From contig JBOFKD010000297.1 of NCBI GenBank assembly GCA_051657165.1, positions 62,001 through 126,000 on the forward strand: a stretch of 64,000 nucleotides of DNA, written 5' to 3'. Source of the stretch: UBA7332 sp051657165 (lineage in GTDB: Bacteria; Bacteroidota; Bacteroidia; Bacteroidales; UBA7332). The notes under the pieces are model-generated. The model was not told the DNA's origin and searched no databases. It saw only the letters and a program-made list of their open reading frames with translations. Positions 54,737 to 64,000 of this stretch are shown here, piece by piece (position 1 is the stretch's first letter; each line of letters begins with the position of its first letter). The translations under genes and the position numbers were made by a program.

Positions 54737-57700
54737 ATGAAGTACCTTATGAATTTAAAAGTGCAAAATACACAATGGAGGATCATCCTTCTTGCGCTTT
54801 TCTTAGTACCATTTAGTCTTTATGCTCAAAACTACCTGCTAAAAGGTAGTGTTTATGACAATGCTAACGAACCGTTAACAGGAGCAAATATCCAGGTAAA
54901 AGGAACAACAACAGGAACCTTAGCTGATATCGACGGTAACTTCGAACTTGAAGTTGGTCCGAATCAAACACTGGTTGTATCCTTTGTCGGTTACAAATCT
55001 CAGGAAGTTCCGGTAAACGGACGTAAAAGTATTAAGATTGTACTGACAGAAGACTCACATCTATTAAACGAGACTGTAGTTGTCGGCTACGGAACTATGA
55101 AAAAAAGTGATCTGACAGGGGCTATTTCCTCTGTAGATATGAATGAGCTGAACAAACGTGCAACAACAAACCCTGCAGAAGCGCTGCAAGGTAAAATTGC
55201 TGGTGTGAATGTTCAAAAATCCGGTGGTAATGCCGGTGCAGGAGTTCGCGTAAAGATCAGGGGTGTAAAATCATTCGGTAGCAATGAACCTCTTTACATT
55301 ATTGACGGATTTCCGGGAGATATCAACAGCATCAATCCAAGTGACATTGAATCGATGGAAGTTCTTAAAGATGGAGCCGCTGCTGCCATCTACGGATCAG
55401 TTGCCGCGAACGGTGTTATTATTGTTACAACAAAAAGTGGTAAAAAAGGAGATATTAAAGTTGATTTCAACACATATCTTACTTTCTCTAGCGTAGACAA
55501 AAAGCTGGATATGCTTGATGCGAACGGTTATGTTCAGGTACACAAACAGATGTATGAGAACTACAACATGTATGAAGATAAAAAAGCTTCTATTCCTGAA
55601 TACATCACAAATCCCGGAGATGTAAACACAGACTGGCAGGATGCTGCATTCCGTAACTCATTTTCTCAGAACTATATGGTAGGTATCAGAGGTGGTAGCG
55701 ATGTTGCCCGCTTCTCTATGTCATATAATCATGCGGATGATGAAGGAACAATCATCGGAAATGATTATAAACTGGACAATGCGCGTATGAAAGTTGATTT
55801 CTCGAAATATATTTTCGATGTTGATGCGAATATCGGTATCAAAGCAACGAGTAATAATCAGCCTAAGTTTCAGTTGAAAGAGATGTATATGATCTCTCCG
55901 CTTGTACCGGTGTATGACGAAACAAATAAATATGGTTTCGGACTTACGAACTTCAAAGATATTCCTAATAACAGAAACGTTATTGCGGATGACCATTTCC
56001 GTACAAGATCAAATAAGACAAAAGAATACAATGCGAATATTTCTGTAAATGTAAACATCACGAAGTGGCTAAAATTCAAAACAGCTTATTCTTACAGAGG
56101 TGCAAATAATCTGAGCACATCTCATTCGCCGGATTATATTGCAGATGTTAAAGCTCCAAACGAATATCCATATTATTCTGAGTATGCATCTTACTGGCAG
56201 TCTCAGGTATTCGATAACATTCTGACATTCGACAAACAGATCAAAAAGAACTCTATCAATGCTATGGTTGGTGCGTCTATTACACGTGAAATATCAACAT
56301 GGCACGAAGTTGGTGTAGAAGGAAAGAAAACAGAATACTCTGTTGAAGATGGCAAACTGGTAACAACAATTAAACCAGGAGGATTCCTTGATCCTTACTT
56401 CCAGACTATCAGTGCCGGTACAGGCGGTACATTCTCAGGAAGCGGCTCTAAATACGAATACAACCGTACATCATTCTTCGGTAGATTAAACTACTCATAT
56501 GACAGCAAATACTTAGTACAGGCAACTATGCGATATGATGGTTCTTCTAAATTCGGTTCTGACAGCCGTTGGGGATTCTTCCCATCTGTAGCTTTAGGAT
56601 GGAGAATTAACCAGGAGTCATTCTTCCCTCAGACAGATGCGATTACAAATCTGAAATTGAGAGCAAGCTGGGGCCGTCTTGGTAATGAAGGAGCATTAGG
56701 ATACTATGACTTCCTTGCATTGATTAATACTTATAATAATATGTTTATGGGATATGTACAAGGTTCTGGTGAAAACCCATGGCCGGGTAGTATCGCTCCG
56801 GGACTTGAAAACAGAAATCTGAAATGGGAAACAACCGACACAAAAAATATCGGGTTAGACTACGGATTCCTTGACAACAGATTATATGGTAGTTTCAACT
56901 ATTATTACAACAAAACAAACGATTTGTTGATTACTAAAAAAATGCCGCCATCAGCAGGTCTTTACGATCCTATTCTGAATGTTGGTAAAATCAAAAACAG
57001 TGGTGTAGAAATAGAAGTTAACTGGAATGACAAGATCCGTGACTTCCAGTATAACGTAGGTTTTAATCTTACTACAATCAATAATAAGGTTTTAAAATTA
57101 GCATCTGATGATCAGGTTCTTTACGGTGAAGGTCTGAAATACGGATCTGAACACTTCCCTACTCAAACTCGCGTAGGAAAAACTATCGGAGGTTTCTATC
57201 TTTATAAAACAGATGGAATTTTCCAAAGCATGGAAGAAGTTAATGCATATGTAAACAAAGATGGCGGACTGATTCAGCCTAATGCAAAACCAGGAGATAT
57301 CCGCTTTGCTGATATCAACGGTGACGGTGAAATCAATGAAGATGACAAAGAGTACTGCGGAGCAGGTATTCCTAAAGTAGAAGCAAACTTAACTTTAGGT
57401 GCCAGCTACAAAGGATTTGACTTTTCTGTAGTATTCGGAAGTGCATGGGGACATAAAATCTATAATGGTAACAGATATTTCTATGAAGGTATGGCTTCAG
57501 GATCTAACTTCCTGAAATCTACATTAAAAGCATGGACTCCTGAGAATCCGAATACGGATGTTCCAAGAGCTGTATTACAGGATAAAAATCAAAATGCAAG
57601 AGAATCTGATCGCTTCCTTGAAAAAGGAGATTTCTTCAGAATGAGACAAATCCAGTTAGGATATACTCTTCCTGCGAAACTAACTAAAAAAGCATGGATC

Positions 57701-57865
57701 GATAACTTACGTATTTATGTCAGTGGTGAAAATCTGTGGACATGGACGAACTACAGCGGTATTGACCCTGAGTTCTCACGTGCAAGTGTCCTTAATACAG
57801 GTATTGATAATCTGATATATCCGTTTAATCGTACTTATGTTGTAGGATTACAAGTTGTATTCTAA
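54737..57865 (+). CDS. SusC/RagA-family TonB-dependent outer-membrane transporter (second locus)
   Basis: The 1042-residue protein has a signal peptide (about 14-30), a carboxypeptidase-regulatory-like domain (about 32-108, GSVYDNANEPLTGANIQVKG) and a TonB-box-like VVVGYGTMKKSDLTGAI. The plug (PLYIIDGFPGD, IESMEVLKDGAAAAIYG) and a barrel ending in Phe follow. It is about 70 residues shorter than the first-locus SusC. Together with the downstream GH2 enzyme it suggests uptake of a galactose-containing glycan. Confidence 0.96.
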   Translation: MKYLMNLKVQNTQWRIILLALFLVPFSLYAQNYLLKGSVYDNANEPLTGANIQVKGTTTGTLADIDGNFELEVGPNQTLVVSFVGYKSQEVPVNGRKSIKIVLTEDSHLLNETVVVGYGTMKKSDLTGAISSVDMNELNKRATTNPAEALQGKIAGVNVQKSGGNAGAGVRVKIRGVKSFGSNEPLYIIDGFPGDINSINPSDIESMEVLKDGAAAAIYGSVAANGVIIVTTKSGKKGDIKVDFNTYLTFSSVDKKLDMLDANGYVQVHKQMYENYNMYEDKKASIPEYITNPGDVNTDWQDAAFRNSFSQNYMVGIRGGSDVARFSMSYNHADDEGTIIGNDYKLDNARMKVDFSKYIFDVDANIGIKATSNNQPKFQLKEMYMISPLVPVYDETNKYGFGLTNFKDIPNNRNVIADDHFRTRSNKTKEYNANISVNVNITKWLKFKTAYSYRGANNLSTSHSPDYIADVKAPNEYPYYSEYASYWQSQVFDNILTFDKQIKKNSINAMVGASITREISTWHEVGVEGKKTEYSVEDGKLVTTIKPGGFLDPYFQTISAGTGGTFSGSGSKYEYNRTSFFGRLNYSYDSKYLVQATMRYDGSSKFGSDSRWGFFPSVALGWRINQESFFPQTDAITNLKLRASWGRLGNEGALGYYDFLALINTYNNMFMGYVQGSGENPWPGSIAPGLENRNLKWETTDTKNIGLDYGFLDNRLYGSFNYYYNKTNDLLITKKMPPSAGLYDPILNVGKIKNSGVEIEVNWNDKIRDFQYNVGFNLTTINNKVLKLASDDQVLYGEGLKYGSEHFPTQTRVGKTIGGFYLYKTDGIFQSMEEVNAYVNKDGGLIQPNAKPGDIRFADINGDGEINEDDKEYCGAGIPKVEANLTLGASYKGFDFSVVFGSAWGHKIYNGNRYFYEGMASGSNFLKSTLKAWTPENPNTDVPRAVLQDKNQNARESDRFLEKGDFFRMRQIQLGYTLPAKLTKKAWIDNLRIYVSGENLWTWTNYSGIDPEFSRASVLNTGIDNLIYPFNRTYVVGLQVVF

Positions 57866-57886
57866 CTATTAAAACTAATACAGTAT

Positions 57887-59410
57887 ATGAAAAAGATATT
57901 TATATCCATCGCTACAGTTCTTTCGTTGATGACATTGAACTCTTGTGAAGATTTTTTGACCGTAGAGTCTCCTGATCAGTTAACATCCTCTTCATTCTGG
58001 CGAAACAAGGCAGATGCAGAGGCCGGTTTAGCAGCAGCTTACTCAAAACTGGAGTCATCTACTGATGTATGGGGATTTGCCGAAATACACTGGCCTGTAG
58101 AAGCCTACCGGGAAGATATAATCGAAATGGGAAAAGATGCTCTTAACTATCAGAACTGGACTGAGCTGGCATTCTTTAATTATAACAATGGTAACTCTCA
58201 GTTTTCACTTTACTGGCAGGACAGTTATGCAGGAATCAGCTACTGCAATCAGGTTATTGAGAAAGTAGCACTTATACCAGGGGAAGCAATTTCGGAAGAT
58301 GACCGTAACAAAATCATCAATGAAGCTTACTTCCTGAGAGCGTATTATCACACAAAACTTTTAATGAACTGGCAGGATATTATTATTCGTGATAAATATA
58401 TCACTTCTCAGGCAGACCTTAGCAAAGCAATTTCACCAAGAGTTGAATGTTGGGATTTTGTTATCAATGATTTTGCCAGAGCAACCGGACTTCCTGCTCA
58501 GCAACCAGCTGATAATATCGGACGTGCTACAAAAGGTGCAGCGTATGCATATCTGGGGTGGGTCTATCTGACCAGAGCATATGAAGAAACAGCCCGTAAG
58601 GATGAATTTCTGAACAAGGCTATTGATGCATTTAAGAATGTACAGGGATATGATCTTGAAAAGGACTTTCTGAGTATGTTTAACGGAACCAACAAAAACT
58701 CGAAAGAGTCAATTTTTGAACTTCAGTTTACCATGTCCAATGCAAATGGAGCAAATTATCGTACTGCTCTTCACAGATGGATCGGCGTAAGTGAATTATG
58801 GGGTTGGGATGAGATCCTGCCGAGTGAAAGTCTGGTTTCTGAATTTATGAAAGAAGGTAAAACTGCCTCTACCGGAAGATATGATTCAAGATTATATGCA
58901 AGTATATTCTTCCAGGATGAATACTTTAATGATGGTACGGGCAAAGTTTACGGATATAATTACGATGACTGGTTTCAGGATTCAAAAGGTGTTCCTTATA
59001 ACAGACCGGCTTTTCGCAAATTTATGCCTGCAACATATGCTGATCTTGAAATGTCACGTACAGGAGTTAATATCCCGCTTATGCGCTACTCTAACGTGTT
59101 GCTTATGCAAGCTGAAGCATTAAATGAATCGGGCAGAACAGCAGAAGCAATTCCTTTGATCAATCAGGTTAGAGAAAGAGCTGATATGCCGGCAATGACA
59201 GGCACAACTCAGGCTGCTGTTCGTGAGCAGATTGAACATGAACGTATTCTGGAGTTTCCTCTTGAAAACTTCCGCTTCTATGACCTGAGACGATGGGGAA
59301 AAGCGAAAGAAGCACTGGCTGCTATCGGACGTAATAGCTTTGATCCACAAAAAAATAATTTTTATCCGGTACCGCTTACCGAGATAAATTCAAATGATCT
59401 GGTTAATTAA
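57887..59410 (+). CDS. SusD/RagB-family glycan-binding lipoprotein (second locus)
   Basis: The 507-residue lipoprotein has its lipid anchor at Cys20 (LNSC) with EDFLTVESPDQLTSSSFW after it. It ends with the RagB C-terminal pattern (EQIEHERILEFPLENFRFYDLRRWGKA). It pairs with the SusC 21 bases upstream. A GC-rich hairpin follows the stop, placing this unit apart from the downstream transporter and hydrolase genes. Confidence 0.95.
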   Translation: MKKIFISIATVLSLMTLNSCEDFLTVESPDQLTSSSFWRNKADAEAGLAAAYSKLESSTDVWGFAEIHWPVEAYREDIIEMGKDALNYQNWTELAFFNYNNGNSQFSLYWQDSYAGISYCNQVIEKVALIPGEAISEDDRNKIINEAYFLRAYYHTKLLMNWQDIIIRDKYITSQADLSKAISPRVECWDFVINDFARATGLPAQQPADNIGRATKGAAYAYLGWVYLTRAYEETARKDEFLNKAIDAFKNVQGYDLEKDFLSMFNGTNKNSKESIFELQFTMSNANGANYRTALHRWIGVSELWGWDEILPSESLVSEFMKEGKTASTGRYDSRLYASIFFQDEYFNDGTGKVYGYNYDDWFQDSKGVPYNRPAFRKFMPATYADLEMSRTGVNIPLMRYSNVLLMQAEALNESGRTAEAIPLINQVRERADMPAMTGTTQAAVREQIEHERILEFPLENFRFYDLRRWGKAKEALAAIGRNSFDPQKNNFYPVPLTEINSNDLVN

Positions 59411-59419
59411 TTAGTATCT

Positions 59420-59447
59420 GCGGCGGAGCCTGTGAAAGCTCCGCCGC
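59420..59447 (+). promoter_or_regulatory. GC-rich intercistronic hairpin after SusD
   Basis: GCGGCGGAGC and GCTCCGCCGC are perfect 10-bp arms with an 8-base loop and no T-run. Position 10 bases after the SusD stop suggests mRNA stabilisation or partial termination. Confidence 0.75.
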
Positions 59448-59461
59448 TAAATAAATAGATT

Positions 59462-59740
59462 ATGTTTATAGTTGTAGCGCTTATGCTTTCGGGCATTTTT
59501 CTGGGTTATTTTTTCCGAAACAACGGGGCTGAAAAAGTGAGTCATATTATTACTCCTCTTATCTGGCTCTTATTGTTTCTCTTAGGCTTAACGGTAGGTA
59601 AAGATCCTAAAATTATGGGTGGATTAACAACTATCGGAAAGGATGCTTTAATTATTACAAGCTTTGCTGTAGCCGGCAGTGCCATTGCAGCATGGGGATT
59701 ATTACAAATTTTGAAAAGAAAAAAATCAAAGAAAGAATGA
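59462..59740 (+). CDS. LysO N-terminal half (DUF340), small membrane protein
   Basis: The 92-residue protein has three hydrophobic segments (about 2-16, 28-46 and 64-85) and matches the N-terminal part of the E. coli lysine exporter LysO (YbjE). The two genes overlap by 4 bases (ATGA), so the halves are made together and likely form one transporter. It lies between the SusD gene and the GH2 gene in the same direction. Confidence 0.85.
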   Translation: MFIVVALMLSGIFLGYFFRNNGAEKVSHIITPLIWLLLFLLGLTVGKDPKIMGGLTTIGKDALIITSFAVAGSAIAAWGLLQILKRKKSKKE

Positions 59741-60339
59741 AAGGTAGTATTATTATTGTATCCTTTTTTATACTCGGAATTCTATGCGGAAACTATGAAC
59801 TATTACCTCAGTGGATACTGAATTCTGATTACAGCTTATATGCTCTCTGGCTTTTAATGTTTAGTGTGGGGATAAGTGTAGGGGCTGATCAGAAAGCTTT
59901 ACATAGTATACGAAATATTGAAAGAGGATATATCTGTCTTCCCTTATTTACGATAGCAGGGACCCTCCTTGGAGCTGCATTATCGGTTCTGTTTATTAAA
60001 GGTTATACAGTCTGGGACTGTATGGCTGTAGGATCCGGATTCGGATACTACTCTTTATCCAGTATTTTCATAACTCAGTATAAGGGTGCTGAACTGGGAA
60101 CAATAGCCCTTATCTCGAATATATGCCGGGAAATTATAACTCTTTTATTTACGCCCATTATCGTTATTATATTCGGAAAGCTCGCCCCAATATCCTGCGG
60201 AGGAGCAACAACAATGGATACGACATTGCCTGTTATTACAAAATACAGCGGGAAAGAGATGGCTGTAATTGCTATCTTTCATGGAATAACGGTCGATTTT
60301 ACAGTCCCGTTTCTAGTTCCTTTCTTTTGTTCTATTTAA
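59737..60339 (+). CDS. LysO C-terminal half, lysine exporter family
   Basis: The 200-residue protein (start at MKGSIIIVSFF, overlapping the upstream stop by ATGA) matches the main LysO domain. GSGFGYYSLSSIFITQ, EIITLLFTPI and SCGGATTMDTTLPVI are conserved family stretches, and about six to seven hydrophobic segments are present. It is expected to export lysine or a similar cationic amino acid. Its placement within a glycan locus is odd. A frame that begins 45 bases earlier is less likely. Confidence 0.88.
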   Translation: MKGSIIIVSFFILGILCGNYELLPQWILNSDYSLYALWLLMFSVGISVGADQKALHSIRNIERGYICLPLFTIAGTLLGAALSVLFIKGYTVWDCMAVGSGFGYYSLSSIFITQYKGAELGTIALISNICREIITLLFTPIIVIIFGKLAPISCGGATTMDTTLPVITKYSGKEMAVIAIFHGITVDFTVPFLVPFFCSI

Positions 60340-60363
60340 TAAAATAAATACACACGATTTACT

Positions 60364-63300
60364 ATGAGAAATATCATCACCGGAATACTATTAGCAGCAA
60401 CTACATTTAGTTTTGCAGAGAATATGCCTTGGGAAGATCCGGCGGTTAATCAAATAAACCGTCTTCCAATGGTTGCTCATTTCACTCCCTATTCTAATTC
60501 TCAGAAGGCTTTGAACGAATCTGCTCAGAATGACCGAATCAAGAACCTGAGCGGAGTATGGAAGTTCAAATATGCACCAAACTACAACGAAGCATCCAAG
60601 GATTTTTACAAAACAAATTACAGTCTAAAGGGATGGAAGAACATCAATGTGCCGGGAAGCTGGGAACTTCAGGGATTTGACTCTCCTATTTATACGGATG
60701 TAAAGTATCCTTTTCCGGCTAATCCTCCGTTCGTTCCCAAAGAATATAATCCGGTAGGATCCTATATCCATGAATTTACAATTCCGGCAGACTGGAATGG
60801 CATGGATATTATATTAGACTTCGAAGGCGTAGAGTCAGCTTTTAATTGCTGGTTAAACGGAGAGTTTGTGGGTTATTCCGAAGATAGCCGGCTACCTGCA
60901 ATGTTTGATATTACGAACCTGGTAAAGAAAGGTAAGAATAAATTAGCCGTACAGGTCTTTCGCTTTAGCGACGGTTCTTATCTGGAAGATCAGGATTATT
61001 GGAAATATAGTGGAATCGAACGTGATGTATATTTAATTGCAAGACCTAAATCTCGTGTCAAAGACTTCGAGGTTAAATCTCTTTTATGTGACACATACAC
61101 GGATGGACTATTTGATCTGTCAGTCAAAATGAATCCGGAAAATCTGGAAACGGGTTCTTCCGTAAATATATCTTTACTGGATAACGGTAAAAAAATACTG
61201 GACAAAACATTAGCTGTTAAGTCAGCTACAGATACTTTACTTTCTATTGCTCAGAACATACCAAATGTAAAAAAATGGAATGCTGAACAGCCGAATCTGT
61301 ATGATCTGGTAATCACTAAGCTGGATAGAAACGGTAAAGAAACAGAGTCCTTTAAACAGGCAGTTGGTTTTAGATCTGTAGAAATAAAAAACGGACAACT
61401 ACTGGTAAACGGAACTCCGGTTCTTATAAAAGGAGTGAACCGTCATGAACATGATCCAATAAAAGGACGCACTATTTCGGTAGAAAGCATGATAGAAGAT
61501 ATTCAGTTGATGAAGCAGTTTAATATCAATGCTGTTCGTTGCTCTCACTATCCGAATCGTCCGGAGTGGTATGAACTGTGTGATAAATATGGCATGTACC
61601 TTGTGGATGAAGCAAATATTGAATCACACGGAATGGACTTCCATCCGGATGGGACGTTAGCTAATAACGAGCCCTGGATAACTCCTTTTATGGAACGTAT
61701 GAGCCGTATGGTGGAACGCGATAAGAACTTTCCTTCAATTATAACATGGTCATTAGGAAACGAATCCGGATACGGAAAACATTTTGAAACAATCTATAAC
61801 TGGACTAAAAAGAGAGATACATCCAGACCGGTTCAATATGAAGGTTCCAGAAGAACAGGTGTTTCTGATATTTTCTGTCCGATGTATGCCCGCATATATA
61901 CACTTCGGGAACATGCAAATCAAAGACAGGTTCGCCCGTTAATCTTATGCGAATATGCACATGCTATGGGTAATAGTGTCGGGAACTTACAGGATTACTG
62001 GGATCTTATATATAAATACGATCAACTTCAGGGAGGATTTATCTGGGATTGGGTAGATCAGACGATTGAACACAAAGATGATAAAGGAAATAAGATATGG
62101 GCATATGGCGGAGACCTTGGCTTCGTAGGAGTACCGAATGACTCTAATTTCTGTGCAAACGGACTTGTTGCTGCTGACCGCTCTTTACATCCTCATATCT
62201 GGGAAGTTAAGAAAGTATATCAATATATAGACTTTCAACCAGTACCGTTTACTTCTAATCAGATACTTATTAAGAACAGATATGATTTTATAGATCTGAA
62301 TCATGTAAATATACAGTGGACTATAGAATCTGACGGTAAGAATATTCAATCAGGGACATTCCTGCTTCCAGGACTTCAGGCAAATAGTGACACTGTTGTA
62401 ACTCTGCCACTTGAGTCTATTCAACCTGTACCCGGAAAAGAATACTTTCTTAAGTTAGAAGCCGTGCGGAACTCTGATGAACCTCTGGTAAAATCCGGAC
62501 ATATCGAAGCAATGAGCCAATGGCAGCTTCCGGTATTTGCAGCAAATAATAATATCCGGTCTGTTTCAGGAAAATCTTCAATTTCTGATAATAAGAATAA
62601 GCTGATGATCTCCGGAGCTAATTATTATATGCAATTCAGTAAGATAAGCGGGGAAATGGATTCTCTGACTTACGGAAATACGAATTATCTGATGAAAGGT
62701 ATTACTCCAAATTTCTGGCGTCCTTTAACAGATAATGATGTACCTAATAAAACATTATTCAGATGCGGTACATGGAAAAAAGCAAGCGAACAAAAAACAT
62801 TAAGATCAATAAACTATACTGAACTGGCAAACGGTGTCATAAAAGTAACAACTCTGTTTGATTTGAAACAACAGAATTCGACACTTGAAATCGTATATCA
62901 GATCAGACCGGATGGTGTTTATAAAACAAGCATGACATTTACTCCGGGCACAAAGGAGTTACCGGAAATGCCAAGATTCGGTGCCTTCATGATCCTGCCG
63001 GGAACATTTGATAATATGACCTGGTTGGGCAGAGGTCCTCATGAGAATTACGCAGACCGTAAGAATTCTGCACCTATTGGCAAATATAGCTCAGACGTAT
63101 GGAGCCAGTTCCATGCCTATGTGAGACCTCAGGAGACGGCTAATAAATGTGATGTAAGATGGTTATCTCTTTGCGATAATTCAGGAAACGGACTTCTTAT
63201 TACCGGAGATAAACCATTAAGTGTCAGTGCATGGAATACAACTCAGGATAAACTGGATCATATTCCTTTTCCGATCGAACGGAAGCACGGAGGCAGCATT

Positions 63301-63489
63301 CAGAAAGAAGACTTCGTATGGTTAAATATTGATGCTGAACAAATGGGTGTCGGAGGTGATAATTCATGGGGGGCGCAAGTGCATCCTGAATATACAATCA
63401 CACCATTAAAAAGGACATATAGTTTTACCACAATACCTGTAAATAGTAAAAGTAATACTGAAGATCTGGCAACAGAAAGATGGTTCTAA
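60364..63489 (+). CDS. GH2 beta-galactosidase (LacZ type, exported)
   Basis: The 1041-residue protein has a signal peptide (about 1-18), the N-terminal sugar-binding domain (about 60-225), an immunoglobulin-like domain (about 235-340) and the GH2 barrel. Acid/base Glu467 (WSLGNESGYG) and nucleophile Glu530 (LILCEYAHAMGNS) are present. A C-terminal beta-galactosidase small-chain domain (about 745-1020) completes the LacZ layout. No lipobox is seen. It cleaves terminal beta-galactose in the periplasm. It lies 24 bases after the LysO genes. Confidence 0.95.
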   Translation: MRNIITGILLAATTFSFAENMPWEDPAVNQINRLPMVAHFTPYSNSQKALNESAQNDRIKNLSGVWKFKYAPNYNEASKDFYKTNYSLKGWKNINVPGSWELQGFDSPIYTDVKYPFPANPPFVPKEYNPVGSYIHEFTIPADWNGMDIILDFEGVESAFNCWLNGEFVGYSEDSRLPAMFDITNLVKKGKNKLAVQVFRFSDGSYLEDQDYWKYSGIERDVYLIARPKSRVKDFEVKSLLCDTYTDGLFDLSVKMNPENLETGSSVNISLLDNGKKILDKTLAVKSATDTLLSIAQNIPNVKKWNAEQPNLYDLVITKLDRNGKETESFKQAVGFRSVEIKNGQLLVNGTPVLIKGVNRHEHDPIKGRTISVESMIEDIQLMKQFNINAVRCSHYPNRPEWYELCDKYGMYLVDEANIESHGMDFHPDGTLANNEPWITPFMERMSRMVERDKNFPSIITWSLGNESGYGKHFETIYNWTKKRDTSRPVQYEGSRRTGVSDIFCPMYARIYTLREHANQRQVRPLILCEYAHAMGNSVGNLQDYWDLIYKYDQLQGGFIWDWVDQTIEHKDDKGNKIWAYGGDLGFVGVPNDSNFCANGLVAADRSLHPHIWEVKKVYQYIDFQPVPFTSNQILIKNRYDFIDLNHVNIQWTIESDGKNIQSGTFLLPGLQANSDTVVTLPLESIQPVPGKEYFLKLEAVRNSDEPLVKSGHIEAMSQWQLPVFAANNNIRSVSGKSSISDNKNKLMISGANYYMQFSKISGEMDSLTYGNTNYLMKGITPNFWRPLTDNDVPNKTLFRCGTWKKASEQKTLRSINYTELANGVIKVTTLFDLKQQNSTLEIVYQIRPDGVYKTSMTFTPGTKELPEMPRFGAFMILPGTFDNMTWLGRGPHENYADRKNSAPIGKYSSDVWSQFHAYVRPQETANKCDVRWLSLCDNSGNGLLITGDKPLSVSAWNTTQDKLDHIPFPIERKHGGSIQKEDFVWLNIDAEQMGVGGDNSWGAQVHPEYTITPLKRTYSFTTIPVNSKSNTEDLATERWF

Positions 63490-63510
63490 ATCCCTATTAA
63501 CTTTACACAT

Positions 63511-64000
63511 ATGAAAAATACACTTTATCTTTTACTATGTCTTTTCTGTGTCGCTTGCTCTCAGGCGACACAAGAAAAAGATCTGATCCAGGACCAGTAT
63601 TCTCAGATTCTGGATATAACCTATTCTCCTGATACGATATACGGTGGCAAAGGATGGTTCACTGATCAGGGTTCATGGATGGGCTTTACTCTTCCCGAAA
63701 AAGGAAGCAAACAAATAGGATTTTCAGGTCCCTTTGATCTGGATTCCCGCAAATGGATTTCTAAAGCTTTTATCCAGGCTTCATTTGTGAATACATCAGA
63801 AAGTAATTTAGTGGTTGATTCGACTAATTACATTCCGGGTGAAATCAGATTATTTGCCAGTTCAGAGGAAGGAAGCAGAATGACGCAACGTATGCTTTTT
63901 GTCGATAAAAATCATGCACTGATATCCTTTAGTGCTGAAAAAGAAGAAGACTGGCATTTCTTTGGGAAACTGTTTGATAAGGAATACGTGATCAAAAAAG
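63511..64000 (+). CDS. Exported lipoprotein, partial (cut by right edge), possibly glycoside hydrolase
   Basis: An open frame from the ATG at 63511 runs to the window end (163 codons). It has a lipoprotein signal with Cys16 (LFCVACSQ). The mature sequence (GGKGWFTDQGSWMGFTLPEKG and GPFDLDSRKWISKAF) is beta-rich. It somewhat resembles N-terminal domains of GH63/trehalase-like glycoside hydrolases of Bacteroidota, but I cannot confirm this from the fragment. It follows the GH2 gene by 21 bases and likely belongs to the same operon. Confidence 0.6.
   Translation, partial: MKNTLYLLLCLFCVACSQATQEKDLIQDQYSQILDITYSPDTIYGGKGWFTDQGSWMGFTLPEKGSKQIGFSGPFDLDSRKWISKAFIQASFVNTSESNLVVDSTNYIPGEIRLFASSEEGSRMTQRMLFVDKNHALISFSAEKEEDWHFFGKLFDKEYVIKK

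Overview
The window looks like ordinary chromosome of a low-GC Bacteroidota, most likely order Bacteroidales. The support is two SusC/SusD pairs, promoters of the Bacteroidales form (about TTTG-N19-TAnnTTTG) with few Shine-Dalgarno sites, a three-gene fumarate reductase with a single cytochrome b subunit, a separate LysO N-terminal gene, a DUF2723 membrane protein and a glycine-rich RluB-type pseudouridine synthase. The exact genus cannot be fixed by eye; Dysgonomonas-like or Bacteroides-like are guesses. I see no phage, insertion sequence, rRNA or CRISPR array.

Layout. 1-9.6 kb: cdaA (cut by the left edge), folP, an Lrp/AsnC regulator, ribF, a HAD hydrolase, a secreted Ntn-type amidase, the xanthine salvage pair (transferase and permease), a secreted LolA-like protein and an OmpA lipoprotein. 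9.6-16.5 kb: a small glycan locus on the minus strand (SusC, SusD, then a GH20 hexosaminidase behind a terminator). 16.9-33.6 kb: housekeeping genes (asnS, rluB-type, purB, nhaC-type, fumarase, aroE, purC), a GH3-family adenylating enzyme, a second, larger GH20 lipoprotein and a TPR lipoprotein. 34.2 kb: tRNA-Phe(GAA). 34.4-49.3 kb: an ABC-F ATPase with a degenerate second ATP site, two tandem Bcp peroxiredoxins (one predicted cytosolic, one exported), frdCAB, a SulP transporter, ndk, an M23/LysM peptidase, a DUF2723 protein and a NodB-type deacetylase. 50.6-52.7 kb: a zinc-ribbon membrane protein, a ferredoxin-nitroreductase and an ArsC/Spx-like protein. 52.9-64 kb: a second glycan locus (TPR/HTH membrane regulator, SusC, SusD, split LysO, GH2 beta-galactosidase, and an exported lipoprotein cut by the right edge).

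The most unusual content is non-coding. Three long intergenic regions (about 5.4-5.8, 27.46-28.17 and 49.5-50.6 kb) are built from consecutive blocks. Several blocks hold four copies of one short palindrome-like site at an exact 21- or 22-bp period, and each block uses a different motif (centres TTTAAA, TTAAG, TTTGC-N5-GCAAA, TCCGGA), flanked by TTGCAA arrays at 10-12 bp. Two of the regions, 22.4 kb apart, share block order and spacing almost without indels although the sequence between sites has diverged. One unit is inverted yet stays in phase. This suggests selection on helical phasing, for example by DNA-binding proteins, but the function is unknown to me. A second non-coding candidate is a small RNA of about 70 nt near 23.09-23.16 kb with its own promoter and terminator.

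As a whole the region encodes core metabolism (folate, flavin, purine, shikimate, fumarate respiration), envelope maintenance and two modest glycan-use loci.
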